64,000 nt of DNA from contig NZ_CP082322.1 of NCBI RefSeq assembly GCF_019884725.1, positions 682,001 to 746,000 on the forward strand. Direction: 5' to 3'. The DNA comes from Leucobacter tenebrionis (lineage in GTDB: Bacteria; Actinomycetota; Actinomycetes; Actinomycetales; Microbacteriaceae). The translations under genes were made by a program, and so were the position numbers. Positions within the stretch are counted from its first letter, which is position 1, and each line of letters starts with the position of its first letter. Positions 1 to 8,833 of the stretch are shown piece by piece. The notes beneath the pieces were generated by a model, which had not been told where the DNA came from, ran no database searches, and saw nothing but the letters and a program-made list of their open reading frames with translations.

Positions 1-49
1 GCATCCGACCGCCCCCGACGCGCCGCGCGCGACGGCGCCGACGTCGGGA

Positions 50-55
50 TAGGAT
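50..55 (+). promoter_or_regulatory. -10 hexamer candidate upstream of the first gene
   Basis: TAGGAT matches the -10 form used repeatedly in this window. A transcript starting about 7 nt downstream would have a leader of roughly 55 nt before the GTG at 116. No clear -35 box is visible. Confidence 0.35.
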
Positions 56-115
56 GGAGGCATCGCGTGCGCCGTGGGCGCCGCCCCAGCATCACGACAT
101 TCGCGAGGAGACACC

Positions 116-340
116 GTGAAGATCCGCACCCGCATCGCCGCCGCCGTGACCGCAGCTCTTGCCTCGGTCTTCGTCGCGGCCCCCGCCTTCGCCCACGACG
201 GCCACGAGCACGAGTCGATGTTCTCGAGCGCGGGCCAGCCCGTCGACGTCGTCGCGGTGTCGATCGTCGGCGTGGTGCTGCTCGCCGTGGTGCTCATCGG
301 TTCGACCCTCGTGGGAAACCTGTTCGAGAAGAAGAAGTAA
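116..340 (+). CDS. small secreted/membrane-anchored protein, unknown function
   Basis: This encodes a 74-residue protein that I do not recognise. I start it at GTG 116, which follows a GCGAGGAG ribosome binding site. Residues 1-26 look like a signal peptide (KIRTR, then an alanine-rich core ending AFA). A short histidine/acid segment (HDGHEHE) follows, then one hydrophobic helix (about residues 44-68) and a basic EKKK tail. The product should sit in the membrane with its His-rich segment outside. That segment could bind a metal, but this is only inference. The gene ends just before a strong hairpin and stands alone. Confidence 0.6.
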   Translation: MKIRTRIAAAVTAALASVFVAAPAFAHDGHEHESMFSSAGQPVDVVAVSIVGVVLLAVVLIGSTLVGNLFEKKK

Positions 341-350
341 GCGTCTTCGC

Positions 351-400
351 ACGGCAGAAGGCGGTGGGATCCCTCGGGACCCCACCGCCTTCTGCCGTTT
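351..400. terminator. bidirectional terminator between convergent genes
   Basis: An 18-bp perfect inverted repeat begins ACGGCAGAAGGCGGTGGG and its complement ends in TTT at 400. It lies between the small membrane gene on the plus strand and the decarboxylase gene on the minus strand, so it probably serves both. Confidence 0.85.
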
Positions 401-408
401 CCGGGCGG

Positions 409-2037
409 CTACTCCGCGACCACCCGGATGAGCGAGACCTCCGGGTCGACCGACCCGCGCACGTAACCCGTCGGCGAGGCCGCGACCGCGCGCAGGAAGT
501 CCACCGTCTCGACCGTGATCTCCTCCCCCGGGAGCATGTTCGGGATGCCGGGCGGGTACGCCGCGAGCGTGTCGGCTGAGATGCGACCGATCGCCTGCTC
601 GGCGGGCACCACCTCGCTCGCTCCGAAGTACGCGTCGCGCGGCAGGATGCGCAGCACGCCCGGCTCGGGCAGCTCGGGGAACTCGTGCATCGGTTCGGAG
701 CCCAGCCGCTCGGCCTCCCGCGCGACCTCGTCGAGGGCCGCCATGAAGCGGTCGACGTCGACCTCGCGAGTCGCACCGATGACCGCGACGATGCTCGTCG
801 CGGTCGACATCTCGAGATAGACGCCGTGGCGCTCCTTGAGCGCGGAGCGCACCCAGTGACCGCTGCGGCCCAGCCGCGACACGTCGATGGGCACCCGCAA
901 CGGGTCGGTCGAGGTGATGTCCGGAAAGGCGCCGAAACCGTCGCCGATGTCGGAGAACCGCGGATCCCGATCCAGCCGATCCCGGATCTCACGCGCCGCG
1001 CGCACCGCCCGCCCGATGCGCTCCTCCCCCGTCGCCATCGCGTGACGGGCGGTATCGAGCGACCCCATGAGCACGGCGCTCATGGAGGTCGAGGAGGTCA
1101 TGCTGTAGGCGCGTGCCACGAGCGGTTCGAGGCGCTCAGCGAATGGGCCGTGTCCCAGGTGCAGCATCGCCGACTGGGTCAGGGAGCCGGCGAGCTTGTG
1201 GGTGCTCGAGACGACCAGATCGGCGCCGAGCCTGGCCGGCGACTCCGGCAGATCGGGGTGGAAGCCGAAGTGCGCGCCCCACGCGTTGTCGACGATGATC
1301 GCGGCGTCGTGGCGGTGCGCCACCTCGACGAGGCCCGCCACATCGGCCACCGAGCCGAAGTAGCTGGGCGAGACGACGTAGACGCTCGACACCGCGCGAC
1401 CCGCCCGCTCCTCGCGGACGAGCGCCGCCTCGAGCGCCTCGGGCGTGAGCCCGTGCGCGATACCGTGCCGGGTGTCGACCGAGGGCGCGACGAAGGCGGG
1501 TGCAAGACCCGCGAGCAGCACCCCGTCGGTGAGGCTCGAGTGCATGGCGCGCTGGATCAGGATCCGTTCGCCGAGCCCCCGCACCGCGATCGCGGCCGTG
1601 CGGTTCGCCTGCGAGGCGCCGTTCGTGAGGAACCAGGTGCGGCGCGCGCCCCACGCATCCGCCGCCAGGCGCTGGGACTGCACCAGGGGACTGTTCTCTC
1701 CGGCGTCGATACCTTCGAGCAGGAGCGGCACGTCGCGCTGCGCGACGCGGGCGCCGAACAGCTCGGCGATGTGCTCGCCCCCCGCCCCGGGAGCGTTACC
1801 GTGACCGGGCACCATGAGCGACAGCGGATCGGAGTCGCCGAACCGGGCGATCGCGTCGGCGTAGGGGGTGCCGGTCTGATCCTCGGCGTAGCGCGGCGCA
1901 GCCGCCGACCTCGACCGCTGCTGCGGCGCGGGATCCGCGGCCGATCCGGCGTCGCCGATCGACGGTGCGATGGTCGCGGGTCCGGCCGCCCCGTCGTATG
2001 CGGAGGTGCCGTGTGTCGTGGTGTCCTGATGCAACAT
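409..2037 (-). CDS. Orn/Lys/Arg decarboxylase family PLP enzyme
   Basis: This 542-residue enzyme has fold-type I PLP decarboxylase architecture, resembling the shorter Gram-positive arginine/lysine decarboxylases (SpeA/YaaO-like) rather than the roughly 700-residue E. coli forms. Visible motifs are PGHGNAPG (about residues 78-85), FLTNGASQANRTA (136-148), VDNAWGAHF (249-257, PLP-binding Asp250) and SSTHKLAGSLTQ (278-289, Schiff-base Lys281 after His280). The expected reaction is decarboxylation of a basic amino acid, giving a polyamine precursor. I chose ATG 2037 because an earlier ATG at 2163 would overlap the divergent LysR start. The substrate cannot be read from the sequence. The divergent LysR protein is a likely regulator. 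Confidence 0.8.
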   Translation of the reverse strand: MLHQDTTTHGTSAYDGAAGPATIAPSIGDAGSAADPAPQQRSRSAAAPRYAEDQTGTPYADAIARFGDSDPLSLMVPGHGNAPGAGGEHIAELFGARVAQRDVPLLLEGIDAGENSPLVQSQRLAADAWGARRTWFLTNGASQANRTAAIAVRGLGERILIQRAMHSSLTDGVLLAGLAPAFVAPSVDTRHGIAHGLTPEALEAALVREERAGRAVSSVYVVSPSYFGSVADVAGLVEVAHRHDAAIIVDNAWGAHFGFHPDLPESPARLGADLVVSSTHKLAGSLTQSAMLHLGHGPFAERLEPLVARAYSMTSSTSMSAVLMGSLDTARHAMATGEERIGRAVRAAREIRDRLDRDPRFSDIGDGFGAFPDITSTDPLRVPIDVSRLGRSGHWVRSALKERHGVYLEMSTATSIVAVIGATREVDVDRFMAALDEVAREAERLGSEPMHEFPELPEPGVLRILPRDAYFGASEVVPAEQAIGRISADTLAAYPPGIPNMLPGEEITVETVDFLRAVAASPTGYVRGSVDPEVSLIRVVAE

Positions 2038-2161
2038 ACGGTAAGCATCCCGCGCGCGAGGCGCCGCGCGGAACCCCGCAAACCCCTCCCGGGAACCATA
2101 TACTGTTTTGAGCGAACGGGGGTGATCCGCCCGATTCGCTCCAGAGGAAACAGGGGTACTC
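2038..2161. promoter_or_regulatory. divergent promoter region, decarboxylase / LysR
   Basis: This 124-bp region lies between the two divergent starts. A TATACT hexamer at 2099-2104 is a plausible -10 for the plus-strand LysR gene. LysR proteins usually bind such shared regions and control the neighbouring gene. I could not identify a convincing T-N11-A operator by eye. Confidence 0.4.
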
Positions 2162-3076
2162 ATGATCGATCTGCGTCAGCTCCAGGCCCTCAGCGCGGTC
2201 TCAGCCGAGGGTTCCGTGGCGCGCGCGGCCATCAGGCTCGGCTGGAGCCAGCCCACGGTCGATTACCACCTCAGAAACCTCGACCGTCTCGTGGGCACCG
2301 ATCTCACGGAGCGCAGCACCCGGGGCAGCAAGCTCACCACCGCGGGCACGCTCATGCTCGAGCGCGGCGAGGAGATCCTCGGCCTCGCCGATCGCGCTCT
2401 CGCGGACGTGCGCGATCTGGCCCAGCTGGGCCGCACGCGGCTGCGCTTCGGAACTTTTCCCACGGCGGCGGCGCGGCTGCTGCCCGGCATCGTCAGCCGC
2501 GTCTCGGAGATCGGGATCGAGCTCGACGCCATCCTCGAGGAGGTCTCCCCGCTCGTCGCGCGGGTGAACCAGCACACCCTCGACGCCGCACTCGTCTACG
2601 CGGCCAGCGACTACCGGCTCCCGTTCCGCTCCGAGGTGCACACCACGCACCTGTTCACCGACCCGATGCTCATCGCGCTCCCCGAGGCACACTCCGCGGC
2701 GGCGACTCAGCGATTCGATCGGGCCGCGCTGCTCGCGCTGGCATCGGAGAGCTGGGTGGTCGGGTCGACGCCCGGAGACACGCTGGACGAGCTCGTGCGC
2801 GAGGTGTTCGAGGCCGAGGGGTACAAGCTCGACGTGGCGATCCGCACCGACGACTACTCCGTGGTGCTGGGACTGATCGCCGCGGGTATGGCCGTCGGCC
2901 TGGTGCCGAGCCTCGTCGCGGCGAACCCGCCCGACGGGGTGGTGCTGCGCCCCATCGAAGATCCACGTTTCGCGCGCGAGCTGCTGCTGGCCGCGCCCGC
3001 GGGGCCGGGCGGGCCGTCGACCGCGGTGCGGCAGCTCGCCGAGGCGGTGCGCCGCTCGATCACCGCGCTCGAGTGA
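2162..3076 (+). CDS. LysR-family transcriptional regulator
   Basis: This 304-residue protein has an N-terminal winged helix (residues 2-60: DLRQLQALSAV, GSVARAAIRLGWSQPTV) and a C-terminal periplasmic-binding-like effector domain (about 90-300), the normal LysR length and layout. AGGGG sits 5 nt before ATG 2162. The gene is transcribed away from the decarboxylase, so control of that gene in response to a substrate or product is the likely role; this is inferred from position. The recognition helix reads SQPTVDYHLRNL, slightly unusual but family-like. A hairpin follows the gene. Confidence 0.85.
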   Translation: MIDLRQLQALSAVSAEGSVARAAIRLGWSQPTVDYHLRNLDRLVGTDLTERSTRGSKLTTAGTLMLERGEEILGLADRALADVRDLAQLGRTRLRFGTFPTAAARLLPGIVSRVSEIGIELDAILEEVSPLVARVNQHTLDAALVYAASDYRLPFRSEVHTTHLFTDPMLIALPEAHSAAATQRFDRAALLALASESWVVGSTPGDTLDELVREVFEAEGYKLDVAIRTDDYSVVLGLIAAGMAVGLVPSLVAANPPDGVVLRPIEDPRFARELLLAAPAGPGGPSTAVRQLAEAVRRSITALE

Positions 3077-3108
3077 GAGCTCACCGCGGGTTTCCGGGCT
3101 CGTCTCGT

Positions 3109-3146
3109 CCCCTGAGCGCGCCGAGGCGGCGCAACCGGCTCAGGGG
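3109..3146. terminator. terminator between LysR and exporter genes
   Basis: CCCCTGAGC (3109-3117) pairs with GCTCAGGGG (3138-3146), and a GC-rich inner hairpin lies in the loop. It lies between convergent genes and has no strong T-run. Confidence 0.6.
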
Positions 3147-3155
3147 GCGAAACGC

Positions 3156-4628
3156 TCAGTGCCCGGCGGGGGCGCCCTCCTGGTCGGCCGGCTTCTTCAC
3201 GAAGTAGGCCAGCACGAGCGGCACGAGCGAGATGCAGGCGGCGACGAAGAAGGCGGCGTGGGTGCCCGGCTCCCCCGCTTCGGAGGTCGTCAGGCCGCGC
3301 GCCTCGCCCGAGTGCAGGAACGTCGAGTAGATCGAGATCAGCACCGCCGTGCCGGCCGCGCCGCCGACCTGCTGCAGCGTGTTCAGCACGGCCGAGCCGT
3401 GCGAGTACAGCGAACGGTCGAGGGACCCCAGCGACGCCGAGAACAGCGGCGTGAACGAGCTCGCGAGGCCGAGCGACATCGCGATCTGCACCGCGACGAG
3501 CAGCCAGACCGGCGTATGCGCGCCCACCGTGGAATACATGAACATCGCGGCTGAAATGAGGGTCGTGCCCGGCACGAGCAGCGTCTTGGGCCCGCGCGCG
3601 TCGTAGATCCGCCCCATCACCGGCCCAAGCAGGCCCATGAGGATCGAACCGGGCAGCAGCACGAGGCCGGCTGCCGTGGGCTCGAGACCCGCGACGTTCT
3701 GCAGGTAGAGCGGCAGCAGCGAGAACGTGCCGAACATCGACAGCGCGATCACGGCCATGATGATGACGGAGATCAGGTAGTTGCGCGATGCGAAGACACG
3801 CAGGTCGAGCAGCGCATCGTCCTTCTTCTGCAGCGCCAGCTGGCGCCACACGAAGACGGCGAGGAACACGACGCCCACCAGGATGATCACCCACGGGGGC
3901 ACTCCCCCGCCGCCCGTGCCGCCGTGCCCGCCGAGCTGGCTGAGCCCGAAGACGATCCCGCCGAAGGCGACGACCGACAGCAGGATCGACGGCACGTCGA
4001 TCGGAGCGTGCGTCGTCTCGCCGAGGTTGGTCATCCACTTCGCGCCGAGCAGCAGCGCGACGACCGCGATGGGCAGGATGATGCCGAAGAGCCAGCGCCA
4101 TCCGAGGTGGTCGAGCACCACGCCCGACAGCGTAGGTCCGAGGGCGGGAGCCAGGCTGATCACCAGACCGACTCGACCCATCATGCGGCCCCGCGAGTGG
4201 GGCGGCACGACGTTCATCATGGTCGTCATGAGCAGCGGCATCATGATGCCCGTACCCGCGGCCTGCACGATGCGGCCGACGAGCAGCATCGTGAACCCGG
4301 GCGCCACGAGGCAGATGGCGGTGCCCGCCACGAACGAGATGATCGCGGCGAGGAAGATCTGCCTGGTGGTGAAGCGCTGCAGCAGGAAGCCGGTGGTCGG
4401 GATCACGACCGCCATGGTCAGCATGAAGGCGCTCGTGAGCCACTGCCCGAGCTCGGGCGGGATCCCGAGCGACGCGTTCAGCGCGGGGATGGCGATCGCC
4501 ATGGTCGTCTCGTTGAGGATCGCGACGAAGGCCGCGACGAGCAGCAGCCAGATCACCCGCATGCCTGCGGGATCGATGCCGTCGTCGTTCGCGGGAGGCA
4601 CTCGCACGGAAGCGGTGTCTGAGGTCAC
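3156..4628 (-). CDS. MFS drug exporter, DHA2 (14-TM) family
   Basis: This 490-residue integral membrane protein has DHA2 (EmrB/QacA-type) features: about 14 hydrophobic helices, the motif A-like loop GRIVQAAGTGIMMPLL and the motif C-like segment APALGPTLSGVVLDHLGWRW. Such proteins use the proton gradient to export lipophilic or cationic drugs; the substrate here is unknown. The start is GTG 4628 with AAGGAG 8 nt upstream. The C-terminal tail is short and charged. It lies downstream of the amino-acid ABC genes on the same strand, but 126 bp and a hairpin separate them, so it is probably transcribed alone. Confidence 0.85.
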   Translation of the reverse strand: MTSDTASVRVPPANDDGIDPAGMRVIWLLLVAAFVAILNETTMAIAIPALNASLGIPPELGQWLTSAFMLTMAVVIPTTGFLLQRFTTRQIFLAAIISFVAGTAICLVAPGFTMLLVGRIVQAAGTGIMMPLLMTTMMNVVPPHSRGRMMGRVGLVISLAPALGPTLSGVVLDHLGWRWLFGIILPIAVVALLLGAKWMTNLGETTHAPIDVPSILLSVVAFGGIVFGLSQLGGHGGTGGGGVPPWVIILVGVVFLAVFVWRQLALQKKDDALLDLRVFASRNYLISVIIMAVIALSMFGTFSLLPLYLQNVAGLEPTAAGLVLLPGSILMGLLGPVMGRIYDARGPKTLLVPGTTLISAAMFMYSTVGAHTPVWLLVAVQIAMSLGLASSFTPLFSASLGSLDRSLYSHGSAVLNTLQQVGGAAGTAVLISIYSTFLHSGEARGLTTSEAGEPGTHAAFFVAACISLVPLVLAYFVKKPADQEGAPAGH

Positions 4629-4710
4629 GGAAGAAACTCCTTGCAGCAGAGAGCGGGCCTCGACCGAGGTCGCGCGGAGAACCCTTCGGAGGCAGACCTA
4701 GGAGCTTACT

Positions 4711-4736
4711 CCCGCTTCAGGGCTCGCGCAAGCGGG
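4711..4736. terminator. weak hairpin after the amino-acid ABC operon
   Basis: CCCGCTT (4711-4717) pairs with AAGCGGG (4730-4736) just beyond the ATPase stop on the minus strand. There is no T-run after it, so termination activity is uncertain. Confidence 0.35.
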
Positions 4737-4754
4737 TCCCCCGTCATCCTGCGT

Positions 4755-5561
4755 TCAGTCGCCGAATGGGTCGCGCACGCGGGACAGAAACTCCCGCGTC
4801 TCCTCCCGCTCGGGGCGGTCGAAGATCTGCTCGGGCGGCCCCGACTCGATGATCACGCCGTCCTTCAGATACACCACGCGATCCGCCACCCGCCTCGCGA
4901 ACGACATCTCGTGCGTCGCCATCACGATCGTCGACCCCGCGGTCTTGAGGTCGCCGACGAGATCGAGCACCTCACCCACCAGCTGCGGGTCGAGCGCGCT
5001 CGTGATCTCGTCGAGCAGCAGCAGCTCGGGATCGGTCGCGATGGCACGGACGATGGCGACGCGCTGCTGCTGCCCGCCCGAGAGCCGGTCGGGGTACTCC
5101 TTCGCCTTGTCGGCGAGGCCGATCCGGGTGAGCAGACCGAGGCCGATGCGCTCGGCCTCCGCGCGCGATGTGCCGAATACCTTGCGCGCGGCGAGCGTGA
5201 CGTTGTCGATGACGTTCATGTGCGGGAAGAGGTTGTAGTGCTGGAAGACGACGCCGATCCGCGCCCGCACCCGATCGGCGTCGGCGCGGGGATCGGTGAT
5301 GTCCTCCGTGGCGCCGTCGGCCCCGGTGAGCAGAATGCGCCCGTCGTCGACCTGCTCGAGCAGGTTGATCGTCTTCAGCAGCGTCGACTTCCCCGATCCG
5401 GAGGCGCCGATGAGCACGACCACCTCGTGCCGCGCGACGGTGAGATCGATGCCCCGCAGCACGGGGTGATCGCCGAACCGCTTGTGCACCCCGCGCACCT
5501 CGAGCACGGGGGCCGTCGGAGCGGCTGCGGCATCCCCCGCCCGCGTCGCCGACTCGTTCAT
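4755..5561 (-). CDS. polar amino-acid ABC transporter ATP-binding protein
   Basis: This 268-residue ABC ATPase should energise import by the permease and binding protein encoded just upstream. It has a Walker A GASGSGKSTL, Q-loop FQHYNLFPHMNV, signature LSGGQQQRVAI, Walker B ELLLLDEITSALD and H-loop ATHEMSFA. The PHMNV and EITSALDPQLVGEVL segments are typical of the GlnQ/GltL class. The first 16 residues are a non-conserved Ala-rich extension. The start ATG 5561 overlaps the permease stop by 4 bp (ATGA), indicating translational coupling. It is the last gene of the operon. Confidence 0.92.
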   Translation of the reverse strand: MNESATRAGDAAAAPTAPVLEVRGVHKRFGDHPVLRGIDLTVARHEVVVLIGASGSGKSTLLKTINLLEQVDDGRILLTGADGATEDITDPRADADRVRARIGVVFQHYNLFPHMNVIDNVTLAARKVFGTSRAEAERIGLGLLTRIGLADKAKEYPDRLSGGQQQRVAIVRAIATDPELLLLDEITSALDPQLVGEVLDLVGDLKTAGSTIVMATHEMSFARRVADRVVYLKDGVIIESGPPEQIFDRPEREETREFLSRVRDPFGD

Positions 5562-6427
5562 ACGGTGCCTCCCACCTGCTCGCGCTTCTGAGCCCGCGCC
5601 GTGACCCAGTCGGTGAGCCGGATGAACGGCCACGACAGCAGCACGAACAGCAGGCCCGCCAGTACATACGGCGTGAAATTGTAGGCCGAGGCTACTTCGA
5701 TCTGCGCCCCGCGGATCGCGTCGACCGCACCGAGCACCGAGATCAGGCCGACGTCCTTCTGCATCGAGACGAAGTCGTTCATGAGCGCGGGTGTGACCTT
5801 GCGCACGGCCTGCGGCATCACCACGAGGCGCAGCGTACGCCCGTGACTGAGGCCAAGGGAGCGGGCGGCGAGCCGCTGCGAGGGGTGCACGGCGTCGATG
5901 CCGGCGCGCAGCACCTCCGCGACGTAAGCCGAGTAGCAGAGGATCAGCGCGATCGTGCCCCAGAACGGGGCCGGCATCTTGGCCGTGAGTTCGAGACCCG
6001 GGATGCCGAAGCCCACCAGGTACAGCACCAGCAGCACCGGGATGCCGCGGAAGATGTCGGTGTAACCCGCGGCGATCAGACGGATCGGCGTGAACACCGC
6101 CCCCTTCAGCGTGCGCGCGATCGCGAGCAGGGTGCCGAGGATCGCCACTCCGATCGCCGAGACGAAGAGCACCTGGATGTTGAGCCAGAGCCCCTTGATG
6201 ACCCGCGGGAAGGCGTCGATGGCGACCTGCGGGTCGAAGAATGTCTCGCGCACGCGATCCCAACCGGGGCTGCTCACGAGCACGAGCGTGAGCACCGCCG
6301 CGAAGACGAGCGTGCTCACGATGCTGATGAGGATCGAGCGCCGCTTGCGCGCGCGACGGTACGCGCGCCGCTCGAGTTCGATGGACGAGGGCTCGAACGG
6401 CGCGGCGGCCGGGTTCGTCGTGGTCAC
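5558..6427 (-). CDS. polar amino-acid ABC transporter permease
   Basis: This 289-residue HisM/GlnP-type permease has a basic cytoplasmic N-terminus, one helix at residues 30-52, a predicted extracytoplasmic segment and a core of further helices. The coupling loop containing EVLRAGIDAVHPSQRLAARSLGLS (about residues 166-189) is the EAA-like motif that contacts the ATPase. It is the only permease in the operon, so it probably works as a homodimer. The start is GTG 6427, 16 bp after the binding-protein stop. The stop overlaps the ATPase ATG. Confidence 0.9.
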   Translation of the reverse strand: MTTTNPAAAPFEPSSIELERRAYRRARKRRSILISIVSTLVFAAVLTLVLVSSPGWDRVRETFFDPQVAIDAFPRVIKGLWLNIQVLFVSAIGVAILGTLLAIARTLKGAVFTPIRLIAAGYTDIFRGIPVLLVLYLVGFGIPGLELTAKMPAPFWGTIALILCYSAYVAEVLRAGIDAVHPSQRLAARSLGLSHGRTLRLVVMPQAVRKVTPALMNDFVSMQKDVGLISVLGAVDAIRGAQIEVASAYNFTPYVLAGLLFVLLSWPFIRLTDWVTARAQKREQVGGTV

Positions 6428-6443
6428 GGGTGCGGGCGTTGCG

Positions 6444-7280
6444 TTACTTCAGAACGGGAGCGCCCTGATCGGCGATCCACTCGGTGACGAGAGCGTCGAG
6501 CGTGCCGTCCTCGCGCAGCGCATCGACCGCCGCGGAGACGTCGGCGGTGAGCGAGGAGCCCTTGGGCAGCAGGAAGGCGAACTCGTCGCCGCCCTCGGAG
6601 GAATCGAGCTGACCGACGATCACGCCGTCGTCGAGCTGCGCGTCGCGTACGTAGAATGCGCCGGGCAGGTCGGTCACGAGCGCGTCGATCGTGCCGTTCT
6701 GCAGCGCGGCGACGGCGTCGTCGACGTTGTTGAATACCTGGAGATCGCTCGTCGGCGCGATCACGTCCTCGGCGACGGTGAGCGAGGTCGTGCCGGAGGC
6801 GACGCCGATGGCGGCGTCCTTGAGGTCGGCGATGCTCTTCGCCTCGGCGGCCTTCGTGCCGCCCGCGGCCACGACGGCCTGCGTCGTCTCGTAGTAGGGC
6901 GTGGAGAAGTCGACGGCCTTCTTGCGGTCCTCGGTCGCCGAGAACTGCTGGATGTTCAGGTCGAAGTCCTTGGGGCCGGGTGCGATGGCCGAGTCGAAGC
7001 TGGTGCGCACCCACTCCACGTCGCCCTCGGCATAGCCCATCTCCTCGGCGACCGCATAGGCCACTGCGGCTTCGAAGCCCTCGCCGCTCTCAGGGTCGTC
7101 GTTCATCACCCACGGGGCGTACGCAGGCTCGCCGGTGGCGATCGTGAGCTTGCCCTCGGTCACCGGGCCCACGCCCTCCGCGTTCTCATCCGAGGATCCG
7201 CCCGCCGTGCAGGCGGTGAGTGCGAGCAGTGCCGCGGCGCCGGCTGCGGCGGCCGCGACGAGACGGGAGGTGCGGGACAT
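6444..7280 (-). CDS. polar amino-acid ABC transporter substrate-binding lipoprotein
   Basis: This 278-residue family-3 solute-binding protein would capture an amino acid outside the membrane. Residues 1-27 form a lipoprotein signal ending in the lipobox LTAC, so it should be lipid-anchored at the Cys. The two-lobe body includes AYAPWVMND, FDLNIQQFSATEDRKKAVDF and the VASGTTSL ligand-binding loop. I start at ATG 7280, which has AAGGAG 5 nt upstream; longer in-frame versions lack a ribosome site and would bury the signal peptide. It is first in a three-gene operon. The exact amino acid cannot be assigned. Confidence 0.9.
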   Translation of the reverse strand: MSRTSRLVAAAAAGAAALLALTACTAGGSSDENAEGVGPVTEGKLTIATGEPAYAPWVMNDDPESGEGFEAAVAYAVAEEMGYAEGDVEWVRTSFDSAIAPGPKDFDLNIQQFSATEDRKKAVDFSTPYYETTQAVVAAGGTKAAEAKSIADLKDAAIGVASGTTSLTVAEDVIAPTSDLQVFNNVDDAVAALQNGTIDALVTDLPGAFYVRDAQLDDGVIVGQLDSSEGGDEFAFLLPKGSSLTADVSAAVDALREDGTLDALVTEWIADQGAPVLK

Positions 7281-7347
7281 GGGGGCTCCTTCGGGATGGT
7301 GGGGAGGCGCGGCGGCGAGGCCTGACGGATCGCGCGGACCGCAGTAC

Positions 7348-7353
7348 AGTCTA
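7348..7353 (-). promoter_or_regulatory. -10 hexamer candidate of the amino-acid ABC operon
   Basis: On the minus strand this reads TAGACT, about 68 nt upstream of the binding-protein ATG. The matching -35 position is not recognisable. Confidence 0.4.
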
Positions 7354-7452
7354 TGAGATTCTGCGCACCTCGCCCGCACTGCCCGTCACCGGGCGTCACG
7401 CGAGTAGCGCGCCGAGAGGCGGATATCGCAGGCCTGAGCGCAACTCGGCATG

Positions 7453-7468
7453 CGAGATCCGTATCTCG
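7453..7468. terminator. short hairpin after the amidohydrolase gene
   Basis: CGAGAT and ATCTCG form a 6-bp stem with a 4-nt loop, 13 bp beyond the amidohydrolase stop. It is weak as a terminator. The rest of 7354-7481 shows nothing I recognise. Confidence 0.3.
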
Positions 7469-7481
7469 ACGGGGCGGGCCG

Positions 7482-8792
7482 TCACGCCCGGAAGCGCTCC
7501 TCGCCCTCGATGATCGTGCGGCGGGCTCGGCCGGCGCCCTCCTCGACGAGCTCCGCGAGGGCCGCGTCGGGGTGGCGCGACGCCGTCTCGAAGAAGGCCA
7601 GGTCGGCCATCGCGCCGACGCCGAGCTGCCCGATGCGGCGCTTGCCCACGTGCAGCCCGAGGGCTGCGGCGCCGCCCAGCGTCGCGGCGGTGAAGAGCCG
7701 CTGGTGCAGGTCGTCCTCTCGGTACCCCTGTGATCGCGCGACCCGGTACAGCGCGGCGACGTCGGCGAGCAGGTCGAGCGACGGCGACGACGAGAGGGAG
7801 TCCGTGCCGACCGCGATGAGGTTCCCCTCGCGCAGGTACGCGGCGACGGGCGGCATGTCGAGGCCGATGACCTCGTTCGAGCGCGGGCACAAGGCCACGC
7901 TCGTGCCGCGGGCGCGCAGCAGCGCGCGATCCTCGGCGCTCACATACACGCCGTGGGCGATGTGGCAGTCGGGCCCGAGCACGCCGAGGTGATCCACGAA
8001 CTGCGTCGAAGAGACCCCGATGCCGTGCGAGCGCAGCGCGCGGAAGCTGTCGGCCGCCAGCTCCGGCCACTCGCCGTGGCCGCCCGGCCCCGCCCCGACG
8101 TAGCCGTCGATCCCGTCGAACTCGCGCTCCATGTGCGCCTCGGCGAGGTGGATGTGCAGCCGCAGCCCCTCCTCGCGCACGATGTCGGGCAGCTCGAGCA
8201 GGGGCTGCACCTCGAGCGAGTAGGGGGCGTGCGGCGACACGCCGGCACCGGGCGGGGTCGGGATCGCGCGGATCTGCTGGCGCACCTCCTCGCGCGCGGC
8301 GGCGTCCCAGTCGGCATTGCTCTTGCCGTACACCTCCCAGTAGGCGATGCCGTGCATGCCCGCGTCGTGGAGCGCGCTGAGCGCCTCGCGGTCGGTGACC
8401 ACGTCGGCGGCGGCGGTGACTCCGGCGGCAAGACTGCGCCTGGCACCGTCGGCTGCGGCCGCGGCCCAGTCGTGCCCGACCCGCTCGTAGACCGCGTCGA
8501 ACGCGTCGCCCCAGTGATCGAACCCGGTGTAGTTGCGCTCGGCGACCTCGGACATGCCGGTGTACTGCAGGTGAGTGTGGGCGTTCACGAGACCCGGGGC
8601 GATCACCCCGTCCCAGCGCTCCTCCCGGTGCGCCGCGCCGCGGGCGGCGAGCGCGTCGAGCACCCAGCGGCGGTCGCCGACGTGCAGGATCCGTCCGCTC
8701 TGCACCGCCACCGCACCGTCCTCGATGCGCGGACTGACGACGGGGAAGACGAGGGGCGCGCTGTAGACGACGATTTCGGGTGCTGTGGTCAC
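7482..8792 (-). CDS. amidohydrolase, deaminase type (MTA/SAH/guanine deaminase-like)
   Basis: This 436-residue metal-dependent hydrolase belongs to the TRZ/ATZ-SsnA deaminase branch of the amidohydrolase superfamily. Metal-site motifs are VNAHTHL (His72, His74), HIHLAEA, the HGVYV region and GTDSLSSSP. Members hydrolytically deaminate purines, methylthioadenosine, SAH or triazines, or aminodeoxyfutalosine in menaquinone synthesis. The gene directly follows the SAHH-like gene on the same strand (66 bp gap), which favours a purine-nucleoside substrate linked to homocysteine metabolism; this is inference. It starts at GTG 8792 with TAGAAT exactly 6 nt upstream, suggesting a leaderless transcript of its own. 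Confidence 0.75.
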   Translation of the reverse strand: MTTAPEIVVYSAPLVFPVVSPRIEDGAVAVQSGRILHVGDRRWVLDALAARGAAHREERWDGVIAPGLVNAHTHLQYTGMSEVAERNYTGFDHWGDAFDAVYERVGHDWAAAAADGARRSLAAGVTAAADVVTDREALSALHDAGMHGIAYWEVYGKSNADWDAAAREEVRQQIRAIPTPPGAGVSPHAPYSLEVQPLLELPDIVREEGLRLHIHLAEAHMEREFDGIDGYVGAGPGGHGEWPELAADSFRALRSHGIGVSSTQFVDHLGVLGPDCHIAHGVYVSAEDRALLRARGTSVALCPRSNEVIGLDMPPVAAYLREGNLIAVGTDSLSSSPSLDLLADVAALYRVARSQGYREDDLHQRLFTAATLGGAAALGLHVGKRRIGQLGVGAMADLAFFETASRHPDAALAELVEEGAGRARRTIIEGEERFRA

Positions 8793-8833
8793 CCGAAGAT
8801 TCTAGGGGGTGCGGCGGGCGGGGTTCGTCGGGT

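Noticed and set aside
2038-2163. An upstream start at 2163 for the decarboxylase gene
   Set aside because: It would overlap the LysR start codon and consume the whole divergent promoter region; the extra residues look non-conserved.
7482-8792. Aminodeoxyfutalosine deaminase (menaquinone pathway)
   Set aside because: The family is similar, but no mqn genes are nearby and the SAHH-like neighbour suggests another substrate. It is kept only as an alternative.
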